Below are positions 1 to 5,300 of a stretch of DNA of 6,610 nucleotides, in pieces. The position numbers were made by a program, and so were the translations under genes. Each line of letters begins with the position of its first letter. Position 1 is the first letter of the stretch. Source of the DNA: a bacterium (GTDB taxonomy: Bacteria > UBP14 > UBA6098). The DNA lies in the NCBI GenBank assembly GCA_030642425.1, contig DAOWNU010000109.1, positions 1 through 6,610 of the forward strand. Direction: 5' to 3'. Under the pieces are notes generated by a model. That model was not told where the DNA came from. It saw nothing but the letters and a program-made list of their open reading frames with translations, and did no database searches.

Positions 1-80
1 GAAAGAAAGTAAGTAGAGAATATGTCAACTATGAACTATAAAATAGACCCATTTAACGCAACGCTACCGTAAAAGGTAAA

Positions 81-187
81 AGCGCCACACCGCGCCACCC
101 CTCTGGATTCCGGGTCAAGCCCGGAATGACAAATAATAGGCGCCCGGAATGACAGATAATAGGTGCGGCGTCTCGCCGTGCATTTTT
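81..187. repeat. Direct repeat copy 1 (107 bp)
   Basis: It begins AGCGCCACACCG and continues with CCCCTCTGGATTCCGGG and the palindrome. Two GACARATAATAGG units follow, and it closes with GCGGCGTCTCGCCG then TGCATTTTT. Copy 2 starts with the same bases and ends with the same bases, after a 12-bp spacer (188-199). The ends show no terminal inverted repeats, and no open frame is carried, so a transposon or MITE identity is not supported. Confidence 0.9.
107..127. repeat. Palindrome with ATTCCGGG/CCCGGAAT arms, copy 1
   Basis: Eight-base arms ATTCCGGG (107-114) and CCCGGAAT (120-127) enclose the loop TCAAG. Together with the flanking CTGG and GAC, it belongs to the widespread intergenic type whose other strand reads GTCATTCCGGG...CCCGGAATCCAG. 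Such repeats are known from many unrelated bacteria and are often mistranslated as 'HSGLDPES' peptides. There is no T run on either side, so it is not an intrinsic terminator by sequence. Confidence 0.88.
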
Positions 188-308
188 CCCAATCGACCAA
201 GCGCCACACCGCCCTGCCCCTCTGGATTCCGGGTCAAGCCCGGAATGACAAATAATAGGCTTGGCATGACAAATAATAGGCGCCCGAAACGACAAATAAT
301 AGGCGCGG
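128..308 (+). repeat. Five short units GAC-A-RATAATAGG at 21-23 bp spacing
   Basis: Units begin at GAC 128, 151, 247, 268 and 291. Four read GACAAATAATAGG and one (151) reads GACAGATAATAGG. Spacing within groups is 23, then 21 and 23 bp, about two helical turns. Linkers alternate between CGCCCGGAAT-type and CTTGGCAT-type. The first unit of each group directly adjoins the ATTCCGGG palindrome, so the palindrome's right arm is reused in part as the unit linker (compare CGCCCGGAAT). Confidence 0.85.
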
Positions 309-327
309 CGTCTCGCCGTGCATTTTT
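200..327. repeat. Direct repeat copy 2 (128 bp, one extra internal unit)
   Basis: Same order of blocks as copy 1, from AGCGCCACACCG to TGCATTTTT, but with three instead of two GACAAATAATAGG units. This 21-bp gain accounts for the length difference. It ends 3 bp before the TGA of the Omp85-type gene on the opposite strand. The palindrome block is identical in both copies. The flanking bases just after the AGCGCCACACCG start differ slightly, so the copies are not a perfect recent duplication. Confidence 0.9.
226..246. repeat. Palindrome with ATTCCGGG/CCCGGAAT arms, copy 2
   Basis: Arms at 226-233 and 239-246 with loop TCAAG (234-238), identical to the copy at 107-127 and 119 bp from it. On the minus strand it lies about 85 bp beyond the Omp85 stop, where a stable RNA hairpin could protect the 3' end of that transcript. 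That role is inference only. Confidence 0.88.
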
Positions 328-330
328 AAA

Positions 331-2004
331 TCAAAACCCGGTTCTCAGGCCGATATGTATCAGGCCGCCGGTTAGCGAACCGCCCTCCCCGATGCCGTAA
401 GATATATCCCATCTCCCAATCGCGGTCGATAGACGAATCCCCAACCCATAGCCGAATTTATAATCGTAATCCCCTCCTGAAGGGCGGATTACGCCGGAAT
501 CGAGGAAGATGAAGCCGTGGGCGTCCGGGCCGAGCATGGCCCGCCATTCGAGATTGAGCCATGCGATATGCTCCGCGGCGAATTGCTCTTCGCGGTATCC
601 CCGCAAACTGCCCCATCCGCCGAGATAATAACCGTCCGAAAGGGGAAGCGGGCCTTCGCCGAGAACGCTTCTGCCGTGAGCGCCGAGGTAAAAAACCCAT
701 TCTTTAAAAGGCTCTATCGCGGACAGGAAATCACCCTCTGTCCGAAGAAGCGGCTCGTATCGTGGAAGTTCCTCGAAAAGATCGTCGGGGCCGCTGCGCT
801 CGATATATGAAGGCGCGAGATTTGCGGTCGCCCTAAAACCTCCCCGAGGATTTAATTTTGGGCGAAGCTTGTCCAATTCCGCGCCGAATTTTGCGGAATA
901 TTCGTTCGAGCGCGGGATTTTATAGACGTTCTGGCCGAGCGAATCCGGAGAAACGCCGCGATACCCGGCCCCGAAAGAGATATTGAAATCGAAGCTCAAG
1001 GGCAGTGAGTAATCGGCGGCGAAGCTGCGCTCGGAATATGTCGAATCGTGCCCGTAGTATTCACCGGAAAGCGACAGATCGCCGCTTCCGCCGAAGACCC
1101 AGGGTTCCGTATATGAAGCGCCAATTCTGAGATTGCTTCCCGCCATCTGATCCCAGAGGATCGACAGGCTTCGACCGGTGCCCCACATGTTCCTGAACGC
1201 GGCGTCGAGGTGGCCGGTTATCTCGTTCCCACCCTCCGAACCCGGCGCGTATCCGAGAATGCCGTTTATCAAGACGGCCCGGTCTTCGGAGACCGTAACG
1301 CGCAGCAGCCATTTCCCGGACTCGTCCAGAAGAAGTTCCGGCTCGCCGACAACGGACAGCCACGACATATCGTTCACCCGCCGAACGCCTTTGTCGATCC
1401 TGATCTGAGAGAAGCTCTCGGGAGGGTCGATAAGCATCAGCCGCTGAACCACGATCGGTCTTGTTCTTGCCTTTTTCTGCAGGATAACCTGTTCTATCGC
1501 AACCGGGTCGCCAATATCGACCGAGAGCAAAATCTCCACGGGCAGCGAGTTCCCGATAATCGGCCCTATCTGAAGGGAATCGAGCGCTATCTTTGCGAAT
1601 GGATATCCCGAATTCTCAAGCTCCGTTATTAGGCGCTCCATGTCGTCGTAGAGGAGGGCCTCGAAAAAGGGATCGGTCGTTTTCAGGCCGAGAGACGGTA
1701 GCTTGAAAGGGTATCCGTTTATCCGATAATCGACTATCACGCTTCTCGGCCCGGCGTTAACATCGACAATCAAACGGATATCGCCGCCGGTGGAAGTATC
1801 GACCGACGTTGTGGCTTCCACCAGAAGATAGCCCCGCCCGCGATACATCGCCTCGACAGAGTCCGCCGCGAAATCGGCACCGCCCGTCACGGCTGCTTCC
1901 CGAACCGCTTTCGAACCGAGCGGGCCTGCCGATTTGATCTCGATATCGAGGACGGCGGCGAGAAAAGATGCGGACATTATTATTATGATAAACGCATATC
2001 GCAT
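331..2004 (-). CDS. Omp85-superfamily outer membrane protein (TamA/BamA-like)
   Basis: A complete 557-residue protein, close to the length of TamA (three POTRA domains plus a 16-strand barrel) and shorter than typical BamA. A short Sec signal is visible (MR, then a hydrophobic run at residues 3-19). Three POTRA-like units follow, at about 20-85 (YRGRGYLLVEA), 88-165 (ENSGYPFAKI) and 166-240. The barrel spans ~241-557, with FRNMWGTGRSL and YTEPWVFG near its start and NPRGGFRATANL in the middle. It also has LGGWGSLRGY (the conserved L6-loop RGY/RGF motif), GFIFLDSGVI, and a C-terminal IHIGLRTGF ending in Phe as outer-membrane beta-signals do. The family inserts or translocates proteins at the outer membrane. 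Whether this copy is a general assembly factor or a dedicated paralogue is not resolvable here. The ATG at 2004 is the most upstream ATG/GTG/TTG start before an in-frame stop and keeps the signal peptide; Met10 (1977) would destroy it. No free ribosome-binding site is visible: the only purine-rich stretch, GAAGGGGG, lies in the terminator stem. The gene ends with TGA (333-331). Confidence 0.93.
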   Translation of the reverse strand: MRYAFIIIIMSASFLAAVLDIEIKSAGPLGSKAVREAAVTGGADFAADSVEAMYRGRGYLLVEATTSVDTSTGGDIRLIVDVNAGPRSVIVDYRINGYPFKLPSLGLKTTDPFFEALLYDDMERLITELENSGYPFAKIALDSLQIGPIIGNSLPVEILLSVDIGDPVAIEQVILQKKARTRPIVVQRLMLIDPPESFSQIRIDKGVRRVNDMSWLSVVGEPELLLDESGKWLLRVTVSEDRAVLINGILGYAPGSEGGNEITGHLDAAFRNMWGTGRSLSILWDQMAGSNLRIGASYTEPWVFGGSGDLSLSGEYYGHDSTYSERSFAADYSLPLSFDFNISFGAGYRGVSPDSLGQNVYKIPRSNEYSAKFGAELDKLRPKLNPRGGFRATANLAPSYIERSGPDDLFEELPRYEPLLRTEGDFLSAIEPFKEWVFYLGAHGRSVLGEGPLPLSDGYYLGGWGSLRGYREEQFAAEHIAWLNLEWRAMLGPDAHGFIFLDSGVIRPSGGDYDYKFGYGLGIRLSTAIGRWDISYGIGEGGSLTGGLIHIGLRTGF

Positions 2005-2007
2005 TAT

Positions 2008-2036
2008 AAAAAACGCCCCCTTCGAAGGGGGCGTTT
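2008..2036 (-). terminator. Intrinsic terminator after the large gene
   Basis: Bases 2011-2036 form a perfect 26-bp palindrome (arm AAACGCCCCC, centre TTCGAA). On the minus strand it is followed by TTTTTT (2013-2008, partly within the stem foot). It starts 20 bp after the TAG of the large gene. The plus-strand side has only three T, so the element is oriented to stop minus-strand transcription. The T run ends 3 bp before the ATG of the next gene, so it also forms that gene's leader. Confidence 0.88.
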
Positions 2037-2055
2037 GGTTGGGATGTGTGAAGGT

Positions 2056-2322
2056 CTATTTGACCATGAGTAATTTCCGGTTGACCGTTTTATCACTCGA
2101 CCTGAGAACGCTGAAATAAATGCCGCTGGGCAAATCGCCGCCGGTATCGCTCCGACCGTCCCAAACTGCGCGATGATAACCGGCGGGGAGCTTATCCTCG
2201 ACGAGCGTCCGCACGTTCCTGCCCGTAACATCGTAAATCGACAGTTCGATATCCGCTTCGTCCGGCAGCGCAAAATGCAGTTCTGTTGCGGCGTTGAAAG
2301 GATTCGGCGTGTTCGGAAGCAA
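2056..2322 (-). other. C-terminal FlgD-Ig/T9SS-type sorting tail of the large protein
   Basis: The last ~88 residues start with LLPNTPNPFNAATELHFALP. They continue with LSIYDVTGRNVRTLV, then AGYHRAVWDG, SGIYFSVL, and end with RKLLMVK. This is the standard order of conserved blocks in FlgD-Ig-like/Por-secretion-type tails (NPFN, LP, iYd..GR.Vr.L, aG.h..WdG, GiYf, rK...K). In Bacteroidetes such tails direct cargo through the type IX secretion system and are cleaved on the cell surface. In FCB-like candidate phyla they are found on many large secreted proteins. No T9SS machinery gene lies in this window. Confidence 0.9.
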
Positions 2323-5300
2323 CGCGAGCCTATCCGGCAGATTCCTATCGGCCACAATCTTGAAGGTGTGAGTGCCCGCAGTGATGTTCAGGCCGTCCAC
2401 CTCCGTCATATCGAACGTTTCGCCGTCGATTGCGATAGTAAATTCGGCTTTGCCCGTAACAATCCACTCGATCCGCGTGTCTTTCGCCGCCTCCAGAACG
2501 CCGTTCCATTCACCGACAACGCCGATTGAATTCTCGCTTTGAAGCAGCGGCATGTCCCCATCGAAAACAATCCGGTTCCCGGAATTTGGTATCGGTGGGG
2601 GCGCGGGTCTGTCGAACGGGATTTCGGTCATCGCGAATTTGGCAAAGCACCCCGCATCGTCGGCGAAATACATCCTTCCCGAAATAACCGGTTCCGGCTC
2701 ATATATGGGGGCCTCTTTCGGCAGATAAATACTCGTTACCCGAATATTCGCCGGGCTCATCGTATATATCCACTGACCAAGCCCCGGGACGAACTCATCT
2801 GTAGATTCATATCTCGGCGTTCCCTCTGTCTCGAAATAGTAGAAGGTGCCGTCGAGAATGGCGTCGGGAGGAGTGATTTCCTGATCGGAAAGATATGTTC
2901 TATGAGCGGGGCTTCCGAGCATAATCCAGCCGGTTGGCAAACCGCGGTCGAAATGATAAACCGCATTGCCCGTCCGGATATAAGATGTATCGATATTCGA
3001 GAGCACCCAGTATCCCTTGCCGATCTCGACAACGGAAGCATCGACATACGCCTGGATCGAACTGCTCCACGTCCAGACACCGAAGGCGTGTGGGAACAGT
3101 GCGGAAATGGACATGGAAGGCAACGTTACCGGCGCGCTTATCATATTCCATCCGCGAGCCAGATCGATCTCCCAGTCGTAACTGCCGGGTGTCGCGTCGA
3201 ATGTTATCTCCACAACCTCGCCTGCATGAACCAGGAACAGGCTGTCTCCAGTCATATCTAACCAATCGTTTATCAGCAATCCCTTCCACATCTGGCGGGG
3301 ATCCCAGACGATATAGCCATCTTCCGCAAAATGGGCGCGCCATTTTACCATGGTGCCCGTGGGCCGGATATCGGTGCCAAGAAAACGCCAGTCGCCGCTG
3401 AGGAACCATGCGTCTGACAGCCCGGGGAAAGGCGGCAGGTTAAGAACATCGATGCCCCTGTCGTAATCCTCGGTGGCGGCATCCAGAAGTCCGAAACTGA
3501 TAGAATCCTGTAATTCCCATGAAGCGTTGTAGTAGTTAAGCATTCCATGCCAGAAATAGCGGAGTTCTCCGCCCACGATAAATACGCCGCCGAGCGGCAC
3601 CGGTATCGGAAGGAACTCCATGCCGTAGTTGATAAGAAGATCCGCAACCTCGATTCTGCAGCTTCGCCCGTTGAGCACGTCCGGATTCACGGCGTATTCG
3701 ATTCTTATCAATTCGGCGGGGCCGGCAAGCGGAGTCGGGCCGACAAGCCGGACAAGAACGCGATCCGAACCGATATTCCTTATCACCAATACCCAATCCG
3801 GCGGAAGATCGCCGCCCCTCGTAACATTCAGGGGCGAGAGGAAATCGTCGTCGGCGATAACAGTGAAGTCGAGGTGCGTTATCTCGTTCGTATAAGTCTC
3901 GCCCACATAGATCGGAACCTCGATAAGGTCGCTTGGGTCAGCAACCGTTTCCTCCGGCGGATAAACTTCGAGATAGTGCGCCGGAATTTTCGGCGTAACA
4001 TGGAAATCTATCCTCAATTCGTGCTCGGAAATAATCGGGTCGTTTGTGTAGAAGGACACATATTCCGTATAGGTGCCGACATCGAGAGTGCCCGCCTCGA
4101 AATGAGCGATGATATTCTCTATCGTTCCGGGAGGAATGAGGTCGTATTCGGGGTCGATGTCCACCCATGAGGCATCCTCGACGAGAGACCACACCGCCGT
4201 GCCGTCGCCCGTGTTGTGTAAAATGATATTCTTGTCGATCTCCCAGCCCTCTTCGAGATAGACGACGAGTATCGTGGGTTCGAGCGCAAATGCCGGAACT
4301 CCGCCGGGAGCGCCCAGAAGCATTGTTCCCAGTTCGTCCGCCGCGCTGAGGTCCACGGCAAGCGGCCATTCTATCAAAGTGTCCCCAACCTCGTTTAGAA
4401 CCTGGAACCCCACGCCGATACTGTCCGCCGGAAGAGCGAAAAATTCCTCCACGGCAGTCATATCTATAAACATCTCGACGCTGGAATAGCCGGGAGCCAC
4501 GGATTCGAACGCCCCCCGCGCGGGGACAGTAATCCTCGAAATCTCCGCGGAATCGGCATTTATCGGGTAGAAATAAACATCCGTGGGAGCGCCGGCCACG
4601 TAAATCCTTTCGTAGTATCCCTCTGTGGGAATATCCGCGGCCCCCGTGCGGGAGTAACCGTCGTCGAAGAAGAAAAGGAATCTGTAGCCATCGACGATTG
4701 TCACGAACGCATCCATGCCGACATATAGAGTATAAAGATCGTTCATGAGCAGTATTTGAGCGTCGGCGGCGAGTTCGGCGCGCGTCGCCTTGAACCACGG
4801 GGACTCGTTGAGGTTGCCGTCCAGCACGGGCGGAGGCCCCGTAACGTAGTTGCTGTATAGCAGGTTGCCCTCGAGAGAAGCCCCGCCGTCGATATTGGAG
4901 AAACCGCTAAAGAAATCCGGGTCCACATACACGGCTTGAACCTTGTAGAAATACAGCCTGCCGGGGTCAACCGTATTATCCGCGTAACTATTATAAGGAA
5001 CCGAATCCGCAATAACTTCGTAGCCGATATCGAAATACTCGCTTCGATGAATTCTATAATGCGAGAGATCCACCGGCAATCCGGTCATAACCGCAGGCGG
5101 CGCTTCCCACATCAGGGGGATACAGCCGCGGAAGCCGTCGAGAGCGCGGAGATTTTGCGGGACGAAAACGGGATGTGTGGTCTTGATAACCACGACATTG
5201 AACTCCTGAACCGTTGTATCCCCGGCATCGTAAGCCATTATTTCTATTGTATATGTTCCCTCGATATCGATTGGCAGCCACGAAGAATATCCCGAAATAT

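Larger units (their letters stand above)
1..330. other. Gene-free region holding an AT-rich stretch and a nested repeat block
   Basis: No credible gene is present. Bases 1-80 are AT-rich and purine-rich at the edge, with stops in all plus frames within the first ~41 bases, so at most the tail of a plus-strand gene could sit there. Bases 81-327 hold the direct repeats described separately. Short open frames across this stretch merely translate the repeats (for example the peptide HSGLDPES and its reverse-frame partners) and should not be called genes. Confidence 0.85.

Noticed and set aside
23..61. Promoter-like fragments in the AT-rich edge (TTGACA on minus at 28-23; TATAGT on minus at 40-35)
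   Set aside because: No matching partner box at 16-18 bp for either, so not enough to call a promoter.
81..327. CRISPR array interpretation of the repeats
   Set aside because: Units are separated by near-identical short linkers of about 8-10 bp rather than unique spacers of ~30 bp, and no cas gene is present.
53..400. Short open frames over the repeat region (minus 53-295 and plus 149-400)
   Set aside because: They are translations of the repeated DNA (HSGLDPES-type peptides) with repeated internal phrases and no family resemblance.
1975..1977. Met10 of the Omp85-type protein as an alternative start
   Set aside because: It would remove most of the hydrophobic signal segment and has no ribosome-binding site before it (ATAATAATA).
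2003..2008. Perfect TATAAT on the minus strand overlapping the Omp85 start codon
   Set aside because: It matches a -10 box but arises from the terminator T run joined to ATAATG. No -35 match lies at the right distance (that position is in the hairpin), and the start would then lie inside the signal peptide.
2539..3261. Plus-strand open frame of about 240 codons opposite the large gene
   Set aside because: It overlaps a coding region whose reading frame shows clear conserved domains. Its product is Arg-rich and featureless, as expected of an antisense shadow.
3547..4170. Plus-strand open frame of about 207 codons
   Set aside because: Same reason: it lies antisense to the NTG/TNDP, cohesin-like and following modules, with no recognisable motif.
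3938..4798. Minus-strand open frame of about 286 codons in another frame of the large gene
   Set aside because: Its Arg/Gly/Ser-rich product is typical of frame-shifted GC-rich coding DNA. The main frame carries the domains and is unbroken, so no frameshift is implied.
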